Shown here piece by piece: positions 1-8,804 of a stretch of 64,000 nucleotides of DNA (position 1 is its first letter; each line of letters opens with the position of its first letter). The stretch is from Pseudodonghicola flavimaris (GTDB lineage: Bacteria; Pseudomonadota; Alphaproteobacteria; Rhodobacterales; Rhodobacteraceae): positions 104,465 to 168,464 of the forward strand of contig NZ_JASNJD010000010.1 of assembly GCF_030164425.1 (NCBI RefSeq). The letters are read 5' to 3'. The position numbers were made by a program, and so were the translations under genes. The notes under the pieces are model-generated. The model was not told the origin of the DNA, ran no database searches, and worked only from the letters and a program-made list of their open reading frames with translations.

Positions 1-2
1 AG

Positions 3-788
3 GCCGGCAATATCCTGGTGCTGAACACCCTGCGGGGCGGGCTGAGCCATCAGTCGGATGGGACACCGGCCACCACCGGCCCCGGCGAAAGCTATGTCGT
101 CGACTGCTCGCGCACCGATTACTGGCTCGAAGGCGACGACGCCCATATGCAGTTCAACCTGACCATCCCCCACCGCGCGATGGAGGAGATCGCCGAACGC
201 TGGTTCGGCTTCGTGCCCGATGACGCGCTCTGGACCCGGCGGGTGAAATTCGCCGGCCCCGGATCGCGCTGGCTGAGCCTGCTGGACTATGCCGCACGGG
301 CGGCGCGCGCAGGCGCCCCCGGCACCCCGGAAGGCGCGCTCAACCGTCATCTCGAGGAGATGATCTGCCTGGAGCTTCTGCAGCACTGGGCCGATGCCAC
401 CGGGTTGCGGCTGGACCGGGGCGCCCGCGCCGCCGCCCCCCGCCATGTCCGTCAGGCCGAGGAGATCATGACCGCCGAGGCGCGCGAGGCCCCCGCCATC
501 GGCGATATCGCCCGCCGCGTCGGCGTCTCCGCCCGTACCCTGTCGGAGGGCTTCCGGCGGTTCCGCGGCCTGTCTCCGCGCGCGTTTCTCGCCGCGCGCC
601 GGCTGGAAGGGCTGCGCGCCGATCTGCTCACCGCAGCGCCGGAGCGGAGCGTGACCGAGATCGCGTTGAGCTGGGGCTACAGCAACCTCGGCGCCCTGGC
701 CGGCCTCTATCGCAACCGCTTCGGCGAGCGCCCGTCAGAGACCCGCGCCCGCAGCCGGCACCGGCACTGCGCCCCCAAAAGCGATTGA
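3..788 (+). CDS. AraC-family transcriptional regulator, 5'-truncated by window edge
   Basis: The frame is open to the left edge (codons read Ala-Gly-Asn-Ile-Leu before a GTG at 18), so the N-terminus probably lies outside the window. The visible part has an AraC-binding-like domain (roughly the first 130 residues) followed by a C-terminal AraC double helix-turn-helix in about the last 100 residues. The HTH is recognisable from 'IGDIARRVGVSARTLSEGF' and the second-helix region 'ITEIAL'-like segment 'VTEIALSWGYSN'. It should be a cytoplasmic DNA-binding activator. It lies 141 nt upstream of a co-directional hydrolase gene, and a 20-bp tandem repeat in that gap (838-877) has the form of an AraC-type site. 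Ligand unknown. Confidence 0.88.
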   Translation, partial: AGNILVLNTLRGGLSHQSDGTPATTGPGESYVVDCSRTDYWLEGDDAHMQFNLTIPHRAMEEIAERWFGFVPDDALWTRRVKFAGPGSRWLSLLDYAARAARAGAPGTPEGALNRHLEEMICLELLQHWADATGLRLDRGARAAAPRHVRQAEEIMTAEAREAPAIGDIARRVGVSARTLSEGFRRFRGLSPRAFLAARRLEGLRADLLTAAPERSVTEIALSWGYSNLGALAGLYRNRFGERPSETRARSRHRHCAPKSD

Positions 789-837
789 TCCCCGAAGCGA
801 TCGATCGGGCGCCAAGGCGACAAGGACTGCCCCGTTT

Positions 838-877
838 TGCTGCCGGTTCCGGACAGTTGCTGCCGATCCCGGACAGT
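838..877. promoter_or_regulatory. Two tandem 20-bp direct repeats, candidate AraC-type operator
   Basis: Positions 838-857 and 858-877 are head-to-tail copies of TGCTGCCG(G/A)T(T/C)CCGGACAGT that differ at only two of 20 positions. AraC-family proteins commonly bind direct repeats spaced about two helical turns apart. The second copy ends about 20 bp before a TAGGCT (897-902) that could be the -10 of the downstream hydrolase gene, which is the layout expected for an activator. The link to the AraC gene just upstream is inference. Confidence 0.55.
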
Positions 878-929
878 CGGCCGCCATCCGCCGCGCTAGG
901 CTGTCTTCCCAGAGGAATGGGAGGACCCG

Positions 930-2123
930 ATGACAAACCTGAAATCCGCCTGCGATGCCGTTCTGGCCACCGCCACCACCGGCGCGGCCCGTGTGCCCGG
1001 CGTCGTCGCCATGGCCACCGATCGCGATGGTACCATCTATTCCGGCGCTGCCGGAGACCGCCGCCTGGACGGCACGCCGATGACCGAAGACACCGTCTTC
1101 GCGATTTTTTCCACCACCAAGGCGATTGCCGCCACCACCGCGCTGCAATGTGTCGAGGAGGGGCTTCTGGATCTGGACGCCCCGGCCCGCGACTATGCCC
1201 CCGCCATCGGCGAGCTGCAGGTGATCGAAGGCTTCGACGACAACGGCGCGCCGCGGCTGCGGGCGCCGAAGACCGATGTCACCACCCGACAGCTGCTGCT
1301 GCATACCGGCGGCTTCGGCTATGATTTCTTCAACGAGACCTACAAGCGGCTCGCCGAAGAGCACGGCCAGCCCTCGGTGGTCAGCGGCAGCCGCGCCGCC
1401 CTGGAAACCCCGCTGCTGTTCGATCCGGGCAGCCGCTGGGAATACGGCACCAACCTCGACTGGGTCGGCCAGGTGGTCGAGGGCATCCGTGGCAAGCGGC
1501 TGGGCGCAGTGATGCGCGAACGGGTGTTCGATCCGCTCGGGATGGAGGAGATCGCCTTTACCCGCAGCCCGGAGATGAAGGCCCGCACCGCCACCATTCA
1601 CGCCCGCACCGAGGACGGCGGGCTGAGCCCGCTGGACGATTTCGCCCTGCCCGACGATCCCGAGGTCGATATGGGCGGCCACGGGCTCTATGCCACGGTG
1701 CCCGAATACATGAAGTTCATCCGCATGTGGCTGAACGACGGCGCCGGTCCCGGCGGCCGGGTGCTGCGGCCGGAGACGGTGGACTGGGCGGTCAAGGGTG
1801 CCCTGGTGCCACCGCAGAAGGTGACCATGCTGCCGGGGGTGATCCCCAGCCTGTCCAATGACGCGGAATTCTTCCCCGGGCAGGCAAAGGACTGGTCCTA
1901 CAGCTTCATGGTCAATGCCGAACCGGCGCCCACCGGGCGCCCCGCCGGATCGATCGGCTGGGCGGGACTGGCCAACAGCTACTACTGGATCGACCGGCAG
2001 ACCGGCATCGGCGGCTATTGGGCGACGCAGATCCTGCCCTTTGCCGATCCGGTCTCCTTCCCAGCCTATCTGGACTTCGAAACCGCGGTCTATCAGGCGG
2101 TCCAGGCCTCCCGCGCCGCCTGA
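930..2123 (+). CDS. Serine hydrolase of the beta-lactamase / EstB-like family
   Basis: This 397-residue protein has the class C beta-lactamase-like fold used by esterases, D-aminopeptidases and 6-aminohexanoate-type hydrolases. The nucleophile motif SxxK is S61-T-T-K64, and the second motif is Y172-G-T-N175. No signal peptide is visible, so it is probably cytoplasmic and more likely an esterase or amidase than a true beta-lactamase. ATG 930 is preceded by GGGAGGA. A strong terminator follows immediately. The AraC-type gene upstream probably controls it. Substrate cannot be read from the sequence. Confidence 0.9.
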   Translation: MTNLKSACDAVLATATTGAARVPGVVAMATDRDGTIYSGAAGDRRLDGTPMTEDTVFAIFSTTKAIAATTALQCVEEGLLDLDAPARDYAPAIGELQVIEGFDDNGAPRLRAPKTDVTTRQLLLHTGGFGYDFFNETYKRLAEEHGQPSVVSGSRAALETPLLFDPGSRWEYGTNLDWVGQVVEGIRGKRLGAVMRERVFDPLGMEEIAFTRSPEMKARTATIHARTEDGGLSPLDDFALPDDPEVDMGGHGLYATVPEYMKFIRMWLNDGAGPGGRVLRPETVDWAVKGALVPPQKVTMLPGVIPSLSNDAEFFPGQAKDWSYSFMVNAEPAPTGRPAGSIGWAGLANSYYWIDRQTGIGGYWATQILPFADPVSFPAYLDFETAVYQAVQASRAA

Positions 2124-2126
2124 GCC

Positions 2127-2165
2127 CGGGCCGGGGCAAACTGTCTCCCCGCCCCGGCCCGTTTT
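2127..2165 (+). terminator. Intrinsic terminator after the serine hydrolase gene
   Basis: A perfect 11-bp stem (CGGGCCGGGGC at 2127-2137 with GCCCCGGCCCG at 2151-2161) closes a 13-nt loop and is followed by TTTT (2162-2165). It begins 4 nt after the stop codon. The T-tract is on the plus side only, so it should act on the plus-strand gene. Confidence 0.85.
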
Positions 2166-2179
2166 GTCCGGCCGCCGGT

Positions 2180-2833
2180 TCAGCCGAAGCGGAAGGCGCG
2201 GAGGTGATCGGGTTCGCTCACCCCGTCCAGATTGCGCGGATCGGGCACCGGCTCCCCGATCACCATCCGCACCGGCAGCTCTCCGGCCCAGATCGGCAGG
2301 GCGTAATCGGGCTCCTCATCCTTGGGGGGCCCACTGCGCACCTTGGCGGCGCCCTCGGCAATCTCCAGCCCCAACACCGTGGTCGCCTTCAGGTCCTGAT
2401 CGTGATCGGGGCGCAGCATCTCATAGCGGCCGGGAAACAGCCCGTTGACGAAGCGGCCGAGCTTTTCCAGCTTTTCCTGCGGGTCCTCGACCTTGAACGC
2501 CTTGCCGAACAGCATCACCGACCGGCTGTTGACCGAATGGTGCATGCCCGAGCGCGCCAGCACGAAACCGTCGAGAATGGCCACGGTCACACAGACTTCC
2601 ACCCCCTTCTGGTTGCGCAGCGCCCGGCTGGCCGAGGATCCGTGCCAGTAGACGTGATTGCCCTCGCGCCACTGCAGCGTCGGAGTGACATAGGGTTTGC
2701 CGTCGATCACATAGCCGACGCTGCACATCGGCTGGGCGTCGAGGATGGCATTGATGGCCGCGCGGTCGAAATCGCCGCGCTCGTGCGACCGGCGCAGGCG
2801 GGAACGGTCGGTGACGGGCAGGCTGTCGGTCAT
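2180..2833 (-). CDS. Pyridoxamine 5'-phosphate oxidase-like FMN-binding protein
   Basis: A 217-residue split-barrel flavoprotein of the PPOX-like group, with the N-terminal pattern 'RSHERGDFDRAAINAIL' followed by a 'GYVIDGKPYVTPT' beta-hairpin and 'YWHGSSASRALRN'. Members bind FMN or other flavins and are usually oxidoreductases of unassigned substrate, so the family name does not prove vitamin B6 oxidation. AAGGAG lies upstream of ATG 2833. The gene is divergent from a MocR-type regulator with 78 nt between starts. MocR proteins use PLP and often control vitamin B6-related genes, so a regulator-target pair is plausible. Confidence 0.88.
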   Translation of the reverse strand: MTDSLPVTDRSRLRRSHERGDFDRAAINAILDAQPMCSVGYVIDGKPYVTPTLQWREGNHVYWHGSSASRALRNQKGVEVCVTVAILDGFVLARSGMHHSVNSRSVMLFGKAFKVEDPQEKLEKLGRFVNGLFPGRYEMLRPDHDQDLKATTVLGLEIAEGAAKVRSGPPKDEEPDYALPIWAGELPVRMVIGEPVPDPRNLDGVSEPDHLRAFRFG

Positions 2834-2896
2834 GAGGCGGGCTCCTTGCGGTTAGACCGTCGGTCAGATGGCTTGATCGGCCCGACGTAGCGCGCT

Positions 2897-2920
2897 ATTG
2901 GCCATGCCGATATGGCCAAT
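2897..2920. promoter_or_regulatory. Perfect 9-bp dyad overlapping the MocR start codon
   Basis: ATTGGCCAT (2897-2905), a 6-bp spacer and ATGGCCAAT (2912-2920) form a perfect inverted repeat in the divergent PPOX/MocR gap. The right arm contains the ATG of the MocR gene, so a protein bound here would cover its start, as expected of autorepression. No Shine-Dalgarno is visible before that ATG. Confidence 0.5.
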
Positions 2921-4372
2921 ATTCCCCAAAATGATCGGTCCAATTTCGGCGCCGCACTGTTCGGCCTGAGCCTGGAGCGCGGCAGCGCGCAGCCGATGCA
3001 TGCGCAGCTGACCGAGGCGCTGCGGGCACTGCTGACCCGGATGCAGGGGCTGGCCGGGCTGCGCCTGCCGGCCAGCCGCGCCCTGGCCGAGGAACTGTCG
3101 GTGTCGCGGATGACAGTCACCACTGCCTATGATCAGCTGATCGCCGAGGGTTATCTGACTACCCGACAGGGCAGCGGCACCTATGTCGCCGATCACCTGC
3201 CGCATCTGGCCCGCCCCGCCCCTGCCCCTGCGCGCCGGCGTCCGCCTCCGGCAGAGCCCGCACCGGGCGGCGACTGGCTGCCGTTCCAGCCCGGGCTGGC
3301 CGATCCGGCGCTGTTTCCCCACCGGCTCTGGGCGCGGCATCTGGACCGCGCCTGGCGGGCGCCGCAGGCGGCGCTGCTGGGACGGCCCGATCTGTTCGGC
3401 TGGCCGCCGCTGAGGGCCGCGATTTCCGCCCACCTCGCCGCCTGGCGCGGGCTGGACTGCGATCCGGCACAGGTGATCGTCACTGGCGGCGCCTGGGAGG
3501 CCTTCGACATCCTCGGCGGCGCGCTGCTGCCCCCGGGCGCGGCGCTGGCGGTCGAGGATCCCGGCTGGGCCACCCTGCGGCAGGCCATGACCCGCGCCGG
3601 CATCCGGCCGCAACCGCTGCGGATCGACGCCGACGGGCTCAACCCGGGCGCACTGCCCGCCGGTCTCGCCGGCGCGGTGATCACCCCGTCGCGGCATTTC
3701 CCCACCGGCCGGGCGATGCCGCTGGCCCGGCGTCTGGCCCTGCTCGACTGGGCCGAACGCCACGAGGCTCTGATCATCGAGGACGATTACGACAGCGAAT
3801 TCCGCTATCAGGGCCAGCCGCTGCCCGCGCTCTCCGGGCTCGACGGTCTGCGCCGAACGCTCTACATGGGCAGCTTTTCGAAATTGCTGAGCCCGGCGCT
3901 GAGGATCGGTTATCTGGTGGTGCCGGCCCCGCTGATCGCGGCGGCGCACGACCATCTGGCGGTGACCGGCGCCCGCGCCTCTCTGGTGCCGCAGCCGGCA
4001 CTGGCCAGCTTCATGGAAAGCGGCGATTTCGCCACCCATCTGCGGCGGATGCGCCGGATCTACGCGCGGCGGCAGGCGCATCTGCTGCGCGCGCTGGCGC
4101 CGGTGCAGGATCTGCTGACGCTCGGCCCTGATGCCTCCGGCATGCACCTCTGCCTGCCGCTCGCCGGTGCCCTAGCTGATCGCTCCGACGATCGCGCCAT
4201 TGCCGCCGCCGCCGCCCCCGCCGGGCTAAGCCCGCGGGCGCTGTCGTCGCACAGCGTGCTGCCCGATCCGCCGCAAGGGCTGTTGCTGGGCTATGCCGGC
4301 TTCGACGAGGCGACGCTGACCCAGGCCGCCGCCGATTTCTCCCCGCTGCTGCGGCGGCTGGCGACGGGGTGA
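2912..4372 (+). CDS. MocR/PdxR-type GntR regulator with aminotransferase domain
   Basis: A 486-residue fusion. Residues about 20-95 form a GntR winged helix ('LPASRALAEELSVSRMTVT', 'YLTTRQGSGTYV'); residues about 120-480 form a fold-type I aminotransferase domain. PLP-site landmarks are visible: D291-D-Y-D-S-E-F and the Schiff-base lysine K324 in 'YMGSFSKLLSPALRIGY'. These regulators sense PLP or a PLP adduct rather than acting as transaminases. The ATG lacks a clear ribosome site, but no better in-frame start precedes the HTH, so the message may be leaderless. A dyad overlaps the start. Divergent partner: PPOX-like flavoprotein. Confidence 0.93.
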   Translation: MANIPQNDRSNFGAALFGLSLERGSAQPMHAQLTEALRALLTRMQGLAGLRLPASRALAEELSVSRMTVTTAYDQLIAEGYLTTRQGSGTYVADHLPHLARPAPAPARRRPPPAEPAPGGDWLPFQPGLADPALFPHRLWARHLDRAWRAPQAALLGRPDLFGWPPLRAAISAHLAAWRGLDCDPAQVIVTGGAWEAFDILGGALLPPGAALAVEDPGWATLRQAMTRAGIRPQPLRIDADGLNPGALPAGLAGAVITPSRHFPTGRAMPLARRLALLDWAERHEALIIEDDYDSEFRYQGQPLPALSGLDGLRRTLYMGSFSKLLSPALRIGYLVVPAPLIAAAHDHLAVTGARASLVPQPALASFMESGDFATHLRRMRRIYARRQAHLLRALAPVQDLLTLGPDASGMHLCLPLAGALADRSDDRAIAAAAAPAGLSPRALSSHSVLPDPPQGLLLGYAGFDEATLTQAAADFSPLLRRLATG

Positions 4373-4390
4373 TCCGCCGCCCCGCCGGTG

Positions 4391-6322
4391 TCAGAGCCCG
4401 CGCGCCCCGCCCAGCACCGGCCGCCGTCGGACGACCAGGATCGCAGCCAACGTCAGCAGGAACAGCGCCACGCCAATGATCTCGGCCTGCCGGTCGGGGA
4501 TCACCACCAGCAGCCCGGCCAGCCCCAGCAGCCCCCGCCCCGGCAGCGACAGCCGCCCGACACGGTAAAGATAGCCTTCGAGCGCACAGCTCAGAATCAC
4601 CAACCCGGCGACGGCGGTGGCAACGGCGGCGATCACCTCGCCCGCCGCGCCATCGAGGATCAGCGCCGGCTGATAGACGAAGAGGAACGGCAGCACGAAA
4701 AGCATCAGCCCCAGCCGCATCGACATGAAGCCGGTCTCCAGCCCGCGGGCGCCGGAGATCTGCGCCGCCGCGATCGAGGCCAGCGCCACCGGCGGAGTGA
4801 TATAGGACAGCATCCCCCAGTAGAGCACGAAGAGATGCGAGCCGATCGGTGACAGCCCCAGCTCCACCAGCGCCGGCGCCAGGATGGTCGCCAGGAAGAT
4901 GTAGCAGGCACTGACCGTCATCCCCATGCCCAGCACGAAACTGGTGATTGCACCCAGAACCAGCAGCAGGAACACGTTGCTGCCGCCATAAAGGATCAGC
5001 TCGCGCGAGAAGGCGCCGCCGACGCCGGTGATCGACAGCGCGCCGATCACCAGCCCAATGCCGCAGAGCGTGGCGATCAGATAGGCGATATTGCCGGTCA
5101 CATCCTCGATGAAGGCAAGCACCCCGGACCAGCGCGGCAACCGGCGATGACGCAGCAGGGCCAGGACCATCATCAGGGCGGTAGCGTAATAGGCCGCCCG
5201 CCCGGGGCTGACCCAGAACAGCAGCGCCACCAGCGCGATCAGCGACAGCAGGTGATGCCAGCCTTCACGCAGCGTCGCGATCAGACGCGGCTGATCGGCG
5301 CCGGTCTGCGGTGCCAGCCCGTTGCGCGCGGCGAACAGATCCACCTGCAGAAACAGTGCCAGATAATAGAGCACCGAGGGCACCAGCGCCGCCACCATGA
5401 TGTTGGTGTAGGAGGTATCGAGGAAGGAGGCCATGATGAAGGCCACCGCCCCCATCACCGGTGGCATCAGCGTACCGCCGGTCGAAGCGCAGGCCTCCAC
5501 CGCAGCGGCGTATTTCGGCGGATAGCCGGTCTTTTGCATCGCCGGAATGGTCAGTCGCCCGGTGGTCAGCACATTGGAGATCACGCTGCCCGAGAGCGAG
5601 CCGAACAGGCCGCTCGACAGGATCGCCACCTTGGCCGGGCCACCCCGGCTGCGCCCCATCAGCGACATGGCGAAATCCATGAAGAACTGGCCGCCGCCCA
5701 TCGCGGTGAGCGCCGAACCGAAGATGATGAAGCCCACCAGCGTATCGGCCACCACCCTGAGCGGGATGCCGATGATCCCCTCCGCGCCCATCACATGCGC
5801 CGAGACGGTTTCGGCAAAGCTGAAGCCCGGCCCCCAGAGAAAGCCCGGCATCGTCTCGGCGAACAGCGGATAGGCGGCGAAGACCGCGCAGATCACCAGC
5901 AGGATGGTACCGCCGACACGGCGCACCGCCTCCAGCGACAGGGCCACCAGCACAGTCGCCACCGCCACCGCCAACGGCGGCGCGACGATGTCCCAGCCCT
6001 CCATCAGGATCCGTTCGCCATTGGCCGACATATAGAGCCCCGAGGCCAGCGCCAGCGCGGCGGTCAGCCCGTCGTACCAGCGCGGCGGCGCGATCCGGCC
6101 GCCCAGCGGGAACTTGAGAAAGGCGACGGCCAGGAACAGGCCGATGATCAGGTAATAGTAGCGGTTGGCCAGCAGCGGAAACAGCGGCGGCAGCGCCAGG
6201 TTGAAGGTCTGGGCAACGATGGCGGCAAGCCCCAGCGCCCCCAGCAGGCAGATGCCGGCCCGGGCCAGCCTGACCGGGAGACAGGGGGCGCTCTGCGGCG
6301 TCTCGTTCGGAGTGGTCGACAT
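4391..6322 (-). CDS. TRAP transporter fused permease (DctQM type, TAXI class)
   Basis: A 643-residue, very hydrophobic membrane protein combining the small 4-TM (Q) and large (M) TRAP permease parts in one chain, the usual form for TAXI-type systems. Typical M-domain segments are 'GRSRGGPAKVAILSSGLFGS', 'ACASTGGTLMPPVMGAVAF' and 'YITPPVALASIAAAQISGA'. It imports a solute, probably an organic acid, using a Na+ or H+ gradient together with the periplasmic TAXI protein encoded just upstream (79-nt gap with a strong hairpin). Last gene of a minus-strand operon with CoA-transferase and acyl-CoA dehydrogenase genes. Substrate unknown. Confidence 0.93.
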   Translation of the reverse strand: MSTTPNETPQSAPCLPVRLARAGICLLGALGLAAIVAQTFNLALPPLFPLLANRYYYLIIGLFLAVAFLKFPLGGRIAPPRWYDGLTAALALASGLYMSANGERILMEGWDIVAPPLAVAVATVLVALSLEAVRRVGGTILLVICAVFAAYPLFAETMPGFLWGPGFSFAETVSAHVMGAEGIIGIPLRVVADTLVGFIIFGSALTAMGGGQFFMDFAMSLMGRSRGGPAKVAILSSGLFGSLSGSVISNVLTTGRLTIPAMQKTGYPPKYAAAVEACASTGGTLMPPVMGAVAFIMASFLDTSYTNIMVAALVPSVLYYLALFLQVDLFAARNGLAPQTGADQPRLIATLREGWHHLLSLIALVALLFWVSPGRAAYYATALMMVLALLRHRRLPRWSGVLAFIEDVTGNIAYLIATLCGIGLVIGALSITGVGGAFSRELILYGGSNVFLLLVLGAITSFVLGMGMTVSACYIFLATILAPALVELGLSPIGSHLFVLYWGMLSYITPPVALASIAAAQISGARGLETGFMSMRLGLMLFVLPFLFVYQPALILDGAAGEVIAAVATAVAGLVILSCALEGYLYRVGRLSLPGRGLLGLAGLLVVIPDRQAEIIGVALFLLTLAAILVVRRRPVLGGARGL

Positions 6323-6351
6323 GTCATGATCCCCGAGAAAGGTTTCAGTGG

Positions 6352-6384
6352 TCGCGGCCCCCGGGGCGGTCCCGGAGGCCGCGA
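6352..6384 (-). promoter_or_regulatory. Intercistronic stem-loop between TAXI protein and permease genes
   Basis: TCGCGGCC (6352-6359) pairs perfectly with GGCCGCGA (6377-6384) across a 17-nt GC-rich loop. It lies between the stop of the binding-protein gene and the start of the permease gene and has no T-tract. Such hairpins in transporter operons often lower distal expression or stabilise the upstream mRNA; that role here is inferred. Confidence 0.4.
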
Positions 6385-6401
6385 ACGCGGTCAGGGTCGG
6401 A

Positions 6402-7535
6402 TCAGTTGATCATGTCCTTGCGGTATTTGTCCCAGAAGGCCGGCCAGTCCTTGGCCGGCAGGCTCTGGTCCGCGGCGGCCTCCGAGGCGGCCTGCCAGGT
6501 GGAGATCACCGCGTTCAGCCGCTCCAGCCGGCGGGCGTTCCAGGCGTCGTCCGCCTCGGTCCAGATACCCTTTTCCTTCAGATAGCGGATCGCGCCGGGG
6601 TGGAAAGGTGCATCCGCCGGCGGCCGGCCGGCCCGGTTCAGATCCCAGCCCGGTGTCGCCGCGGTGGCGGAGGCATAGAGGTCATAGGTCTGGTCCAGCG
6701 CCTTGATGAAGTTATAGACCTCCTCCTCATCCGCATCGGCATAGACGGTGATCATCGGATAGCGCACCGAGAAGATCGCCGCCGGCGTCTCCTGGCTCAG
6801 CCCGGCGCCAGCGGTGGCATCCACCGGCGCGAAGAAACTGGCGACCGAGGTGATGTTATTCCAGCCCTCTGCATCGCCGGCGGGCATCGGTACCCAGGCG
6901 ATCCCGTGCGAGGAGGACTCCATCTCATAGAGCGTCGCGGCGGTGGGGGTGGAACCGACGGCATCGACCTGACCATCGACCAGCGCCTTCAGCATGGCAC
7001 CGTAGGATGGCAGCTCGACCACCTCGACATCGTCCCAGCTGAGCCCGCCAAAGGCCAGCATCGCCTCGATCTTGATGTTGATCGACGGATTCGCCTTGAT
7101 CCGCGCCACCCGCTTGCCCCTGAGATCGGCCATGGTGGCGATGTCGCTGTCGCCCGCCACCGCCATGCCGAAGGTCGAGGGACGGCCGGCGATCACCCGC
7201 AGGTCCTGCGGCCCCCATTCCTGGGCGGCGAATTCATAGGTGGCCTCAGTCGCGAAATAGAGCTCGTTGGCGAGCCAGCCGTATTGCACCCGGCCGGTCT
7301 TCAGCGGCAGCAGCCGGCTGATCGAGGTGCCCGAGGGCATGATCCGCACCCGGGTGCCATAGGTCTTGCCGAAGGCATCGGCGACAGCCGAAGCTTCGAC
7401 ATAGCCGCTAGAGCCGACGTCGTAAGTTGCCCAGAGCATCGACTTGGGCAGCGCCGGCTGATCGGCGTGAAGGCTCTGCGCGATCAGCGCCGCAGCCAGA
7501 AGAGTGGCGGATTTCGCCAGGGGTTTCAGAAACAT
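6402..7535 (-). CDS. TAXI-family TRAP transporter solute-binding protein
   Basis: A 377-residue secreted binding protein. Start chosen at ATG 7535 because it has an excellent AGGGAGGAG ribosome site and opens directly into a signal peptide ('MFLKPLAKSATLLAAALIA', cleavage near residues 19-24). The mature protein has the TAXI pattern 'YDVGSSGYVEASAVADAFG' and 'IMPSGTSISRLLPLKTGRV', then 'DLRGKRVARIKANPS'. In the periplasm it delivers the substrate to the fused permease encoded downstream. The CoA-transferase gene 55 nt upstream and an acyl-CoA dehydrogenase suggest a carboxylic acid substrate. TAXI ligands are poorly predicted by sequence. Confidence 0.92.
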   Translation of the reverse strand: MFLKPLAKSATLLAAALIAQSLHADQPALPKSMLWATYDVGSSGYVEASAVADAFGKTYGTRVRIMPSGTSISRLLPLKTGRVQYGWLANELYFATEATYEFAAQEWGPQDLRVIAGRPSTFGMAVAGDSDIATMADLRGKRVARIKANPSINIKIEAMLAFGGLSWDDVEVVELPSYGAMLKALVDGQVDAVGSTPTAATLYEMESSSHGIAWVPMPAGDAEGWNNITSVASFFAPVDATAGAGLSQETPAAIFSVRYPMITVYADADEEEVYNFIKALDQTYDLYASATAATPGWDLNRAGRPPADAPFHPGAIRYLKEKGIWTEADDAWNARRLERLNAVISTWQAASEAAADQSLPAKDWPAFWDKYRKDMIN

Positions 7536-7590
7536 AGTACTCCTCCCTATGGAACGGCCGGATCTCCGGCCGCAGTTAAGACATGCCCCG

Positions 7591-8799
7591 TCAGGCCTGC
7601 GGACCCATTGGCGCGGCGCCGCTCTGGCGCAGCCTCCGGATGTCGTCCTCGCCGTAGCCAAGGGCCCTTAGCACTTCCTCCGTGTGCTGACCAAAGGCCG
7701 GGGGTTTGTGGCGGTAAGTCGCCTGGGTTTCGCTCAGCCGGGCGGGCGCGCCCAGCCCCTGATAGCCGTCGATCTCCACCCGCATGCCGCGGTGTTCGGT
7801 GTGCGGATGGCTCAGCGCCTCCTCGATATTCAGGACCGGTCCGGCGGGCACCCCGGCGCGGATCAGCCGATTGGCCAGCTCGCTGCCGTCGAAGGCCACC
7901 AGGCAGCTTTCCAGCGCCGCCCTGAGCGCATCGCGGTTCTGCAGCCGGGCGCCATTGCCGGCGAAGCGCTCATCCTCGATCAGCGCCTCGGCCCCGATGG
8001 TCTGGCACAGCCGGGCGAATTGCCGGTCGTTGCCCACCGCCAGATAGATCGGCCGGGTTCCGGTCTGATAGACCGAATAGGGCGCGATATTGGGGTGATC
8101 GTTGCCCGAACGTTTCGGCAGCCGGCCCGACAGCGCGTAATTGGCCGCATGCGGATGCAGCAGCGACAGCGCCGAATCGAAGAGCGCCGCCTCGACGAAC
8201 TGGCCGCGTCCGGAAATCTGGCGATGCTGCAGCGCCAGCATCACCGCCAGCGCCGCATTCAGGCCGGTGACCATATCCACCACCGGCAGCCCCACCCGGG
8301 TCGGGCCGCCGGCGTCGCTGCCATTGACGCTCATGATGCCGCCCATGGCCTGAAGGATCGCGTCATAGCCCGGCAGCCCGCCCATCGGCCCATCCGCGCC
8401 GAAGCCGGTGACGCGGCAATGGATCAGCCGGGGAAAGGATTTCGACAGCACATCGTCATAACCCAGCCCCCATTTCTCCATGGTGCCGGTCTTGAAGTTC
8501 TCCAGCAGCACATCGGCGTCCTGCAAGAGCGTCATCAGCACCTCGCGCCCGGCCATCTGCCGCAGATCCAGTGCGATGCCGCGCTTGTTGCGGTTGAGGC
8601 CAAGGAAATAGGACGCGGTGCCATCCTCCTGAAACGGCGGCCCCCAGTGTCGGGTCTCATCGCCGGCGGGCGGTTCCACCTTGATCACATCGGCGCCGTG
8701 ATCGCCGAGGATCTGCCCGGCGAAGGGGCCGCCCAGCACGCGCGACAGATCGATCACCTTCAGCCCGGTCAGGGCGCCGTTGCGGCCGGTCTGCTCCAT
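7591..8799 (-). CDS. CoA-transferase, class III (CaiB/BaiF family)
   Basis: A 402-residue family III CoA-transferase. The N-terminus 'VIDLSRVLGGPFAGQILGDHGADVIKVE' region (about residues 14-41) and 'YFLGLNRNKRGIALDLR' are diagnostic; the usual catalytic Asp follows in the 'LLENFKTGTMEKWGLGYD' region. It moves CoA from a donor thioester to a free carboxylic acid in the cytoplasm. ATG 8799 is chosen because it starts 5 nt after the upstream acyl-CoA dehydrogenase stop; longer starts would run into that gene. With the TAXI transporter downstream it probably activates the imported acid. Confidence 0.93.
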   Translation of the reverse strand: MEQTGRNGALTGLKVIDLSRVLGGPFAGQILGDHGADVIKVEPPAGDETRHWGPPFQEDGTASYFLGLNRNKRGIALDLRQMAGREVLMTLLQDADVLLENFKTGTMEKWGLGYDDVLSKSFPRLIHCRVTGFGADGPMGGLPGYDAILQAMGGIMSVNGSDAGGPTRVGLPVVDMVTGLNAALAVMLALQHRQISGRGQFVEAALFDSALSLLHPHAANYALSGRLPKRSGNDHPNIAPYSVYQTGTRPIYLAVGNDRQFARLCQTIGAEALIEDERFAGNGARLQNRDALRAALESCLVAFDGSELANRLIRAGVPAGPVLNIEEALSHPHTEHRGMRVEIDGYQGLGAPARLSETQATYRHKPPAFGQHTEEVLRALGYGEDDIRRLRQSGAAPMGPQA

Positions 8800-8804
8800 C
8801 GGGG

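Noticed and set aside
930..2123. True antibiotic-resistance beta-lactamase
   Set aside because: No signal peptide, and the SxxK/YxxN fold is shared with many esterases and peptidases; nothing specific to penicillin hydrolysis.
2864..4147. Minus-strand open frame opposite the MocR gene
   Set aside because: Repetitive Gln/Arg/Gly composition, no ribosome site or motif; shadow of the MocR gene.
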